A stretch of 64,000 bases of DNA from Typha latifolia. Taxonomy: Eukaryota; Streptophyta; Magnoliopsida; Poales; Typhaceae. Where the stretch lies: contig CM034099.1 of the NCBI GenBank assembly GCA_019914945.1, positions 1,488,001 to 1,552,000 of the forward strand. The letters are read 5' to 3'. Below, piece by piece: positions 48,301-59,910 of the stretch (position 1 is the first letter of the stretch; each line of letters begins with the position of its first letter). Under the pieces are notes generated by a model that made no database searches, was not told the DNA's origin, and saw nothing but the letters and a program-made list of their open reading frames with translations. Position numbers and translations under genes: made by a program.

Positions 48301-49282
48301 GCAACAAATCCATGGCTCTCAGATTCTTAATTTCACCAAATCGACCAGTCTTTTATCCTAGCAAAGTAAAAGAAGTCTGCAACCTCTTTCTTTCTCCCAA
48401 TTTACCCCATTTTTTCTTAGCAAAGTAAAACAAGTTCGTGCTATTTGTTGCATGAAAAAAATTTAGGGATAGAAAAATAAGTATTAGTAGCCCATAGAAG
48501 CAAACAACACAGACCTCCATATCTTTCTCCAATGCAAGCCGTTGTATCAAAGAGGAATGCGACTGCAATTTTTTGGTATTGTCCTACAACAAGAATAACC
48601 TGTTTTAGTTCAAGCACAAGTAAAAACTTTCCATCAAAAAGACATGCACTATGAATTCACTACAAATAGTTGTATGCCCTCTAAAAGTAACAGTAGTGGT
48701 TTAGTAAACCCGCAATATGAAGAGACTGTCAAAGGCCTATGCACATACAAGCTCATAAGGGAGGTTCACATTAATCTTTGATATAAATCTGTATAAAACG
48801 AACATAACCATAGTACGAAAATGGATGTGAAGTATCACCGGAGAGAAGAGGGAAGAAGACAAGAAGTCAACACTGCGATCAAATATATTCTTCATCTTAC
48901 AAAAGACTACTCCACCTTATCTAGGTGTGATAGAGCACGACGATACCGAGAAAATTTTAAAAAAAAAAAACGACAATAGCACATCCCGTGAAGGAAAAGC
49001 GGCCTCGTTCTTCCTCAGGCAACATTATATCCACTCTGGGAATAATCTAGTCAAATTACAACCCGACAAGGCATCAAATCACAAATTTCGCCTTCAATTA
49101 TAAATCCGTACAGGAAAGAAAACGAAGAGACCCACTCTCACATCAATAAACGGAGGAGACGAGATCAAAATCCAAGGCAAGGGGAAGAGAGGGGAAGCAA
49201 TTACCATGTAAGATTGGATTCGCCGGCTCTCGACAAGATCGGCGACGTTGCCGTCGGAAAAGCTCCAAGTACACTCCTCCAT
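39345..49282 (-). CDS. ASG2: WD40/TPR protein ASG2 (WDTC1 homologue, CUL4-DDB1 adaptor)
   Basis: Nineteen exons: 49282-49205, 48583-48515, 46394-46317, 46042-45908, 45811-45704, 45258-45130, 44620-44505, 44413-44296, 44023-43918, 43404-43259, 43161-42982, 42905-42795, 42018-41910, 41810-41464, 41052-40962, 40145-40050, 39976-39906, 39829-39702, 39426-39345. They join to 765 aa, close to Arabidopsis ASG2 (about 757). N-terminal WD40 repeats include GHQSCVNAIAWNSRG, SGSDDKRINIWSYANKG and WSASEDGTLRQHDFRE. A TPR-like helical region is at about residues 400-480 (YVLRHDCLCIRASLFLKRKW, YYMTEALLQLGRHKEAFDYA). An acidic, Ser-rich linker (about 495-605) precedes two more WD repeats (SGSDDGRWFIWEKRTG, ATSGIDSTIKIWTP). 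It ends in CAQS, a CaaX prenylation box. The family binds DDB1 as a substrate receptor of CUL4 ubiquitin ligases; ASG2 is reported to affect seed germination and ABA response and to be farnesylated. Confidence 0.95.
45423..45585. repeat. Three-copy minisatellite in an ASG2 intron
   Basis: Units starting GACTCCAC at 45423, 45483 and 45549 (60 and 66 bp apart) share GACTCCACCAATGCTAGGGC, followed by a gAAGGTGTAAC-like tail. It lies in the intron between exons 5 and 6 and interrupts no coding sequence. Confidence 0.85.
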
Positions 49283-51620
49283 CGCGGGGAAGAGAGAGGC
49301 GAGATGAAAACCCTAACCCAAACCCTGAAGGGGATTCTCCCGTCGTCGACTCTGCCTTCGTCTCGGCGGAGATATATTTAGGTCGGCTTCTCACCACCTG
49401 CTGTGCCCACTCAGCTTCTTCTCGTATTCCCCGGCTTCTGTCCTCGCCTCGCCTCGCCTCGCCTTTTCCAACACTTTGGCACGTGTGAGGGAGGTCAGAA
49501 GCGTGTGCGTGACAGTATGGAAATAGACATTGCCGCCTCAGGCGGTTTAATCGTGGCCATAACTTGGGGGCTTCGCCACGTGATCTCTAATAAGTTTTTT
49601 TTTCTTTTTTCTTTTTAGAAGTTAGAATTTAGAGAGCTTCTTCTGTAAATCACCTAGATGAAGATCTAATTATTAAGATACTTAAAGATATAATAGGAGT
49701 ATAATAAAGATAAAAATATTATCAGTTCAATAGGTAATTATTTATTTTTAAAATATATTACCTTGCACATTGTTTTTTAACAATTTTATTATCTTAATAA
49801 TTTATTAGGACATATATATCCTTAACTGAGATTAATATATATATATATATTTAAATAAGGGTATTGATGTCTTTTTTATAATTAACTTAATGAAAGTTTA
49901 ATCAAATTTTAAGACTGATATATACTAAAATTTAATAATAGATAGAGATAGAGAATCATATTTAAATTGAAGTCTATTTTTAAATAATCAAATTTAAATT
50001 GCTTAGTATTAAATGATATCTCTTATAATTATGGCATAATTATATTTATCATAATTATATCTAAGAAAGAAATTTTAAGGAAAGAAAAGAACGTGAAACC
50101 CGAAAGTTAGGCCATATAACGTAATTTTGTTGACTAATATGCTTTTTTTTACATAATGTGATTTTAAAATCTGTACCGAAAATAAAAACTGAGTATTATA
50201 GTCCTTAGATTAAGATTATAAATTTTAGTAAGTTATTGAAATATTTGCCTAGAATTTAACAGCCTCCGAAATTTTTTATCTTATGGGAGCACTATAATAT
50301 GAGTTTTTAAATATTTCTTAGAAACTCACTTGTTCCTCGGTTGAAGCTTGAAAAGTTTTTATAATTTCCAAAAATGTTGTGGAAATTTTAGCCGGTCAAG
50401 CAACAAAGAGTTCTAAGTTTATTTAGCTTTGAGAGAACAAAAACTATGTGAATAAGAATTCAATACTGTTAGACACTAAAGGGATAATGCTCAGAGAATT
50501 TTTTTTAAAAAAAATAAAGCTAATATTATACGAGTATTTTTGAATTCAAATCTCGACTACATCAATATTATACGACTATTCTCGAATTTATTTGATTTGT
50601 ATTTGGTTATTCTATGAGGAGATTACCCTTGCAGAGCCAACAGTCAACATTCATTCTACCTCAGTCAATGACACGCAGTGCACAAACTCATTTCAAAGTT
50701 CTGCAGTCTTTCTTCACGGCCCATTATTTCAACAGAGGTGAATCTACTATTACACTGCCATTGTAATAAATTTTGAGTATGCCAAAAGAAAAAGCATATG
50801 AAAAGTAGAATTCAACTGCCACTTGAAAGATAAATTAATTGTCTCACAGGAGGTAACACAGGTTACACATTATCCTTTCTCTTCTTACATGAAAATTTAG
50901 AGCACTTGCTTTACACAAATGGGAATTTCTACACATTTCTTCCACAAAATTCTTCAACAAGTAGATCTCCTTCGTGTACAAGAATACTGCTTTCTTCCAA
51001 AGATCTGTAAAACAATTCTATACAGAGAGATTTTACTTCAACTACACTAGTATCAGTCGTTCATATTAGTTCAATAAACCATAACACTTTATAAAGATCC
51101 ACATATTTTCACAGAAGGCATACTATACTACAATTTACATAGAATTTAGACGGCCAGGTACTGCAACAAGGGCCGATCGGCAAAAATCTTGGCTTGTAGG
51201 AGGCGTCAATTTATCTCCCATTAAGTCAAAAAGTCTCTCAAGTTTATACTGGCCCTGCATTCCACAAAGCACTATTCATGAAGCAAAGTCTGCAACATGG
51301 GATGCCATGGAAGCATCTAAAGTGAAGAGGAGCCATGCACCACGAGCAATGGAGGGTCTGCAATGTCCACCTCTCAGTCCTTGTAGAAGCCCCGCCCTCC
51401 TCAATTATTAAGCAAATATGCTTAACTTCACTAAATCCAGTGCTTCAAAAATTCACCAATGGAAGAGCAGGACAGCGGCAGAAAAAAATAATAATAATGC
51501 ACGTCCTGAGCTGTGCCACAAAAGAATACATCATTATTTCAGAAATACTAATATCTGCACAGACTTGGGCAAAATTAACCAGAAAGAAACTCACAAGATA
51601 TTATCTCAATTAGAGGGCAT
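49283..51620. other. Intergenic between ASG2 start and ELL-like gene end
   Basis: The ASG2 promoter side has a GCCTC tandem near 49440-49465. The rest is AT-rich to about 50600, then the 3' flank of the ELL-like gene. No gene seen. Confidence 0.5.
49307..49316. promoter_or_regulatory. Telo-box-like motif in the ASG2 leader
   Basis: AAAACCCTAA, followed by CCCAAACCCTG, lies 25-45 bases upstream of the ASG2 ATG. On the transcribed strand it reads TTAGGGTTTT. The AAACCCTA telo box is common just around transcription starts of plant housekeeping and translation-related genes. Function here is inferred from motif and position only. Confidence 0.45.
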
Positions 51621-54600
51621 TCACTCTTTTGTGTATGCCTCCACAAAATCTTTGATTCTTTGCTTAATGCTCTGTGAACATATAGCAACTAAATAAGTAT
51701 GCATTCATTATTTCGAAAAACAAAATATTCACCAAGGATTATCAAACAATTTTCGAGAATGGAACCGAACCTTCAACTCTTCATGCAACAAGACAAACAC
51801 CTTCTTCATATGCTTATGTCTCTGCAACCAGAAATCCATGAACTGTCAGATTTACCCAGAGGCTAAAAATATTACTTAACATAGAACCTGTTAAGCATTT
51901 CAGATTAAGATGACTTATTGTCCTTCCACCATGACTAGATTAGCTGACATCTACAATAAAAAAATTTAACTTGTACGATTAGTCACTAATGAGGCAAGAT
52001 GTTCTCTACTATATATATATTACAGGGCAATTCTTACTGCAACTTTAGGTATACAGAATATATTAGTGCAACATTAACTATCGAGTATGAAATATCATAG
52101 CATCATCCTTTGCCACTTACATGTCCCCACCTCCTTAACTTCACAAAACATCCTACCATGGAAGTAGTATGAGAACATAGGTTACATGTGCCAAGATGTT
52201 CACGACAAGCCTTGATGGACCATCAGATGAACTTAGTCATATGCAAGTTTAGGCATATACATTTCATAGATATATAACAAGTACAATTTTTTTCTGGAAA
52301 CAACAGAATACATCTCCTTTTCCTATTCAATGACTTCTATCAGCAATTTATGAATTCATACATAGATGTTAATGCAATATAACATAATAACAAACAGTGC
52401 GATGAAGTTGGTCAAAGCATAAAGCTTATGGAAATAAGTCCAGCTTCCATGTAGCATCCAACCAAAATAACTGTAATAATAATTTTCTTAATGTATGTTT
52501 TAAATGCAAAGCTGGATTTGACTTGAATCCAACTTGCACTTAACTCATTATCAACCTCATTTCTTAAATGTTATCAGATCATGTGTGATGCATTGAAAAA
52601 TAAGATAAAGAAGAATGAAATCGATACAACAAAACTAGAATCAAAACCGATCAAAATTAACTGAAATGTTTCATTTTTAACAAAGCTGAAACTGAAACTG
52701 AAACTTCGAACTATGCTTGTAACAACAAGCATGCACCAAAGTGGAAAAAATCAACATCCACGTGAAAGATAGCTCCTCTATAAAAACTGCCAGCATGTAT
52801 AGTTACATCCCTAGAAACATTTTGTACAACCAGACAATAGTTTCCTACAACTACATTAGAATATAGAGATGCATACCGCCCCAGACTTGTGATACATGTC
52901 TCTAAGCTTCTCCACAATACTGTAATATTCCTTCATATCTCTTCTTTTAGCAAGGTCAAGATCATAACCAACCTTGCGAAAGTCATTCCTGAATGATGTG
53001 GGATAATGCATTACATTTATATCATTTTATGAAGCAAGTATACAGATAAAGATTTCATAAAGTTTGGGCACCAAGCAGACTGAAGAAAAAGAGAGAAAAA
53101 AAATAAGATGCAGAAAATTGAACAGAAATACAGATAATATTACATTGTTTTCTCCAACTGCTCGTTCAAAGAATAGTAGGCCCCATATTTCTCCTGGTAC
53201 TCCTGTACATATTCTTTGTATCTGCAAGAGAATTAGATTGTAATTCAGCAGTCAGTCTGCCATGGCTGGAAAGCTAACCGATATTGAAAGCAATAAGCAC
53301 ATGAACATCATATTTAAAGGGAGATTCAACGAAATTCGCACTATGAAGGAAGGGGACAAGCAGCAAATAAAGCTATGGGGCAAATTTTGTCATTGATAAG
53401 GTAAGATAAAGGTGTGCAGCTTATTTAAGCACTATCTATTGAATAAATTCAAGCTACTAAAAGTCTAAAACACAATTTCAGGAGCTAACATAGAGATACT
53501 TACTGCAGGAAATCTTTTATGGGGCCCTTGAGCTCTGGCTCGTGTTTGTCATATTTTGAGTAAAAGGAATTATCTTCGTCAGAGGAACAATATTTCCTTT
53601 GTTTGATATTAACATCATTTTCCATAAAAAAGCTATTCTTACTTCGCTCCACAGATTCTCCAAGTGCATTTGATTTCTGTGGTTTAGATTCTATAGAATT
53701 TTTACGACCTTTACCACCATGCTTATTATCATGTTGTGATAACCTGCCAGCAGGGTTTTTCTTATTAGAACCTAATTGATCCTGATTCATTCCCTGGCTT
53801 GTTCTTGTCTCATTCTTGCTCAATATTTCTGCTGACCTATCCAAATTTGACATAGCTTCTGAATCAGGATGGTCCACTCTCGAGAAATGCTGATTCTGAG
53901 AAAGCACCCTTTGTGGAGGTCTTGAGGTATCCACAAAATCATCTGCTGCCACCCTTCTCTGAAACCCATCCAGGTTCTCTTGAATCCCAGTCCCAGAAGT
54001 AGGGGGTGTTAGTTTCTTCTGTTGAACTGTTTTACCAGCAGTTCTTCCCACGTTTATATCAGAATATGAGTTGTCAATAGCAGTCACCTTATTATCCAAT
54101 GACTTGAAAGAACCTTTTCTCTCAATTTGTCTCTTAGTCCCGTCTGACATGTCACCTACAAGAGGTTCACGAAATTCACCTAATTCAAGATCTGACAGCT
54201 CTCTCTGGAGCATGGGTTTCCCATTAATGGGAGACTTTTTAACATCATACATTTGCTTGACTGATGGTTGTCCATTACCTTTGGCTATTCCAATGTATCC
54301 ACCAGATTTTCCTTCATAGGGATCAGGAATGGATGAAAATTTGTTACCCCAGTCACTTTCCCTGCCGTTTTTGACTAAAAATTTACCATTTATATCATCG
54401 CTCTTTGCATCCCTCACAGACTTCTGCCCTTTATCATTTGACACAGAAAGTTTATCGTGTGTTTTTGTGTTTCTCACAGCAGATGCATCAGAGTCACCAC
54501 GATGCACAGGAAATCCATCAGCATATGTACTGCCTCCTCCAAAGTTCACATAGCTGTTTGGTTTCTGCATACTACCCTTCTTCCTACCATTGAGCTTCTC

Positions 54601-57600
54601 AATTCTTTGCCTTGACTGCTCACCATCTAAGTTTAAAGCAGCTCGAGAATCTGGACTCTGCTGTAGCCTGTGTAAGTTTCCAGAAGCTACAAGTCTCCCA
54701 TGATCAGCAGGACTGCAGCCCTGCAAATCAACATCAATATGTCCATCCCTGTCAGAATTATTTGTCTCCTTGTACCAATCCCCTTTTGGTCTATCAGGAG
54801 ATAAAAAGTGTGAGTTTTCTGATACCGAAGCATCTTTATTTTTACTAAATGACATAAATTCTGCTGAGTTTGCTGCTTTTGGCCTTTTACCACGTTCTGG
54901 CTTCTCCGGAAAGTTCTCAGAAACAGAGGTCCTTTTCAACTTGGATTTCGAATTTATTTTGGTCAAGTTTGACAGCTCATGGATAGACCCATCCTTCTGT
55001 GTTATTGGTTTCTCATTGATGCTATGCTTCGGAACATGATCTTTTTCATTATTCCCCAAACTTCTACCACTCAACAACTTGCAATCAGCTGGAAGCTCAA
55101 GTTGATCATGTGAAAAGGACATTACTCCTTCAGGAAACCTAGAGTTCAATCCACGAAAGTCTAACTGAGTATTCATGTCACTACCAGTTTCAGAGATTTC
55201 CACAGCTTTGTCATTGTTGTCCCTATATCTGTTTTCAGTATCTTCAGACGCATGAACCATCTCGTCACCCCTTTCATAATCATTCGGATCTAGATGTGGT
55301 GATGCAATTTTCCTCTCTCGAGTATTTCTCAAATCATTGTAGTCATTCCCACCTTCAGATATTCTGCAGACTCTAGGTGAAGGAGATAAGTTTAAGTCAG
55401 ATGCCACTGTTTTACGCTCTGTCACATCTTTATCATCATCACTCGTTGTAATATCCACAACCACATCAGACCCCTCTTTGCTGCTAGAGGAACCATCACT
55501 CTCACTATCACTGCTGCTTGCACTACCACTTCCAACAGGGCTTCTACTTTTGCTTCTACTTTGACTTTCACTATCACTCCCACTGTCACTGCTATCACTT
55601 TCACTCTCACTTTCACTTCCACTCTCACTTGAGCTGCAGGCCCTTCCGTCACTGTCATTATCCACTGTCTTACCACCGACAGGATCTAGGGACTGCTCTC
55701 CGTCAATCTGTTCAAAGAGATCTAATTCTTCTTCTACATTTGAGCTTAACTGAGCTTTCTCCTCAATCTTTTCACTAGCGGCTTGCTGTTTGTTTGATTC
55801 TGCAACTGATGTGTTATAAGTTGCATTGTCCGGAGAGCTGCAAATAGAGGTACTCATTACAAATATTATAAGTTGCAATTTGCACATTTTCAAAGTCAGT
55901 TCCCCTGTTATAGTAATATTAAAATCACCAATTACTCCAAAAGTTAAAATACATAGTCTTATCCAGAGGCCTTCAACACAATAAGCATTGGCACATCAAA
56001 CCAAGAAGCCATAGTGAAGCCTATGCTGCACGAAATTATGGGATTGTATGACTGTACAAACACATGTCTCAATATATGTATTAAAGCATTAAGAAAATGA
56101 CCAGTAAATTTAGACGCTGGAACATACCTGATATAATGAGCTATTAACATAATAATTTAATAAATAATAGCTGTCCATTAAACCACACTAAGCATTTGTC
56201 CAATCGATATATCATAAGAAATATTGATGGAAAAAAGTTGTCTTGTATCACAGATTTAAACAAGTGTTTTCCATCTACTTAGCGAGATGATACAGTCATA
56301 CAGTACAATGAAGTGACTTAAAAATGGAGAGAAGAAATAGTGTTACTACACATGATATTATTTAATTAACAGAAGGTGTGGTTCTTAAAAACTAATATGA
56401 AGGTTCGTCAAGAATGAATCTGGAGGAACTTAAGGGGAGAGGAACAAAACTAAATATAGTTGAAAAAGAACGCTAGAACAGTTAAAATCAACGAAACATG
56501 AGGTGGATATATTGGATACTGAATGAGGAGAATATAATCATAAGCAGAAGTATTCACTTATTTCAAACAATAAGAATACAATAAAACAGTAAAATGTGAT
56601 GCTTGCAAAAGCAATAGATATCACCCAGAGCAACTAGCAACAGAAACTAAAGAGACAATCCATAACAAGATCTCATCTCCAAGTCAATAAACCAAGAAAA
56701 TAATGTATGTTGATAACACAATTTTTTCTTTTTTTGAAAGTAGTACCTTCTACAGTCAGATGGATCTCTTTTAGAACTTTCCACTTCTGCTCCAGGTTTT
56801 AAATAATAGCTTCCTGATATGTGGAGAGTTGCAATCTGATGTAATATAAAAGAAAAAAGTTAATCTCTAGAATTGATACTGTCCTGTGCTTGACTTCTAG
56901 AAAACTATATGTTACTTACAGTTTTTAAGATACTCTCAATCTTTTTTCCAGGGTTTGAAATTCTTTCTCCAACAGCCTTTTCCAAATCCTGAAAATATGT
57001 TAATAAATGTGGTGAACAAAATTGCGAAAAGATGACATCGAGTAAATTAGCTTTTTTCACAGGTGGCAACAAAGCACATCAGAGCTTGAGTATCATGATC
57101 TCCATAATTCTAAGAATTTAACATGGGAAGACAAGTATTTCAAGGATAGGGTAAAACTTGGGGAAAATAAGAATAATCACACCAAAATAAATTTGATATG
57201 ATGCGCGAGTTTGCACATGTACTCAATATAGGTCGGTGCTGGATTATATATATATATATATATAATCCAGCACAAGTATATATATATATATATATAGCAT
57301 AAGTATATTTCAATCATCCATCACATGCCATGTCTCCAGTAATATTCCAAAAAAATGAGGATGTATCTGGTCAGTTTGATGAATGAGCAACCTATAAGTA
57401 TCATCCTTAGTTTGGGTCACAGTAACAAAACTATATTTCTTGAGAATATATAATGCAAGGCTAAACCTAGTCCCAATTAAATTTAGAATGGCAAGAACAC
57501 ACAGGACTACCAGACCATGATATGTGGGAAAAGATGAATACCTTTAAGCTCATCCCTTTCGGGTTTTCTGCAAGCAAATTAATCAAAATGCTTCGCAAAT

Positions 57601-59910
57601 CTTTTGGCTTGTCACCAATGTAAGTTGAATGACCACTTATCCGGTGCTTGACTCCATGGGCTGTCACACTAGGTGCTTCTTTCTCAAAGTTGCTTGCTTC
57701 ATCTCTATTTATGTTTAAAGAGATAATATCATCATTATTTGAACCTCTGAAGGCTGTGCCAGTCGCAATAGGGGATGCTGAAGTGCCAGGTCCAGACTGC
57801 TCAAGAGGGGAAGGTATTGGAGACACGGAAGTAAAGCCTTTAGCAACGTTATTTGACAATGCTCCCTTCTTGGAAACAGATTTTGAGGAAGCAATAATGG
57901 GAGCTGAAGAAAAGAAAAGGGGTAGGAGATGACATTTAACAAACCAATTTCAACAAGAAAAGGTAGACCAAGAAATAAGATTGCACCTTCAAAAAATAAG
58001 CACAAATGGAAACTGATGCTCTTACTGAGTTCCAAATAAATAGTGTGACATCTAATATACTTTTAAAAAAAATATGATAATTTTTTGATTTCATGACCAA
58101 GAAAACAAACCTTGACTTGGTTCAACTTTTCTCTTCTTAAAGTAAAGCTCCTTCTTATGCTTCCAGCTCATCCTCCGCATATTTCCTAGAAGGTATCATC
58201 AAAATAAGTGCTTTTACAGAAGTAAGTTAGAAATCTAAACATCAGGTGGGGGCGGGGCATTGACTAGGCACGACCATAGTAGTGGTCAATAAGAATAGTG
58301 TGATTAGCATAATATTATCTGTTAGATAAAGTAAAGTGAAATTCTAATAGCACGTTTATAACCACTATTCCACTTGTTATAAGAAATCTGCTACTGACAC
58401 TCTCAAAAAGTTACCATAAAACTCAAGAGCAGGAAGTATATAAGAAATCTTACTGTACTCACCCTCAACTGCTGCCGCAGCCATTGACTTAGCCTGACTT
58501 TTGACAGAGGGATTTGCAGGGTCTAACACAATTGCTCTGTCACAAGTAGAGGAAAAATTAAACCGAGAGAAAAAATACAAACATAAGTGAATAAGAAAAA
58601 GCTATGCAGCCATCATAACGTAATTCATTGTTATCCAACAGCTCAATTTTTTGGAAAAATGATTACTCATTATGGTATAAGAGCAGGAAAATATTTAAGT
58701 AACAGCTTTTGATGCATAGGAAATATCTAAAACATGAGATAAGTGAAGATCCACCAAAAAAGAAATTATTGTTGACAACAAAAGTGGAAGATTAGATTTA
58801 TATAGCTTACTTTCGAGATTTAGATAGCCGCTCAGCCTCTTCTGAACGCATTTTGACATGGTTCTTGGTAGACTCATCCAGAATCCTCTGTACATTCAGC
58901 TTGCGCCAAGCAGACCCACATTCAACAAGCAATCCATTTCCATCTTCTCCGTTCCGATGTTCTTCATAGATATCACATAAATCACCAAGCTCCCGTGACC
59001 ATGTGAATTGGAATTCCTTACCATCGACATCTATGACCTGATATAAAGACGAATAAAATCTTATTTTCCTAATTGATTAAACCAAGGAGGAAAAATGATG
59101 TTATATGTCTAAGAACTATACTAAATAGCCAAGCATGATTTGGAACTGTTAAAATGTTATTGAAAAATATCCACATTGATACAATCTCAACGCTCACAAT
59201 CTTTTCTTGGTAAAGCATTTCTTTCAATCTCTAAGTTGGCAACTCTACCCATTCTTATAGTTCTAACTTAAAATGACATCTAAACTAACACGAACAGTTT
59301 TCTGAATCTTTAAAGGACACCTTCTTGTATCATATATATCTCTGTCCAATATGTTCATACTTACATATGATAATTCATTCATATAGCTGATAGCATGCAG
59401 CAAGCACATTTCAAGTAAACCCCTCTTTGTCTCCCTTTCTCCTCTCACACACCTTCCATCCACATAAAGTTATATCTTTACCCACATTAACATAATGCTA
59501 CCACCACAAAGTAAATGCATCCTAGAATATCGAAATTCAAATAAAAATGAAAAGAAAAGTGGATGAAATCGGCTTACGTTTCCCGAAGAGTTATTCAAAT
59601 TGGAATCGAACTTGATTCTAGCGACACTTCCCTGGGCCTCAGCGCGCCTGATCTCCTCGACTAGGTCGGGCGCTAGTCTTATGATTGCCGCGAAATCAAG
59701 CGATCCCCCCGATTCGAGCCTAAAGGATTCATCCCGGCCAGGCGCTGCCGCGCCGCCGCGTCCACGGGACGCTGCGGATTGGGGACCACCGATCGGGACG
59801 CGTGCGCCGCCCCCCGCTGCGGGACGATTCACGTGCGGCGGCGGAAGCGGCCGCTTGCCGCCGCCACGACCGCCGCCCCCACCTCCCCCGCCTCTCCCAA
59901 GCTTGAACAT
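51621..59910 (-). CDS. Plant ELL-like transcription elongation factor (OCEL domain)
   Basis: Twelve exons: 59910-59578, 59037-58811, 58536-58463, 58185-58111, 57903-57542, 56988-56920, 56835-56747, 55837-53504, 53221-53144, 52988-52877, 51821-51771, 51671-51621. They give 1284 aa with all phases consistent. The Gly/Pro-rich start (FKLGRGGGGGGGGRGGGKRP) precedes an ELL N-terminal-like part: KFDSNLNNSSGNVIDVDGKE, then VKMRSEEAERLSKSRKAIVL, which resembles the RERM..EE..SR segment of animal ELL. A winged-helix-like DLRSILINLLAENPKGMSLK follows at about residue 340. One 2.3-kb exon encodes a long disordered region with a run of SES/SDS repeats. The C terminus (about 1187-1284) is helical: YKEYVQEYQEKYGAYYSLNE, DLDLAKRRDMKEYYSIVEKL, RHKHMKKVFVLLHEELK, which is the occludin/ELL domain. 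ELL stimulates RNA polymerase II elongation in animals; a nuclear role here is inferred. Confidence 0.88.
57236..57273. repeat. Perfect 38-bp palindrome with TA core
   Basis: GTGCTGGATTATATATATA is followed directly by its exact reverse complement, so 19 bases pair with 19 with no loop. A further TA run follows at about 57278-57296. It lies in the intron between exons 5 and 6 of the ELL-like gene. Confidence 0.95.

Noticed and set aside
53500..55893. Dentin-sialophosphoprotein-like annotation for the long Ser/Asp exon
   Set aside because: Similarity to such proteins is composition only; with the flanking exons it is clearly the middle of the ELL-like protein.
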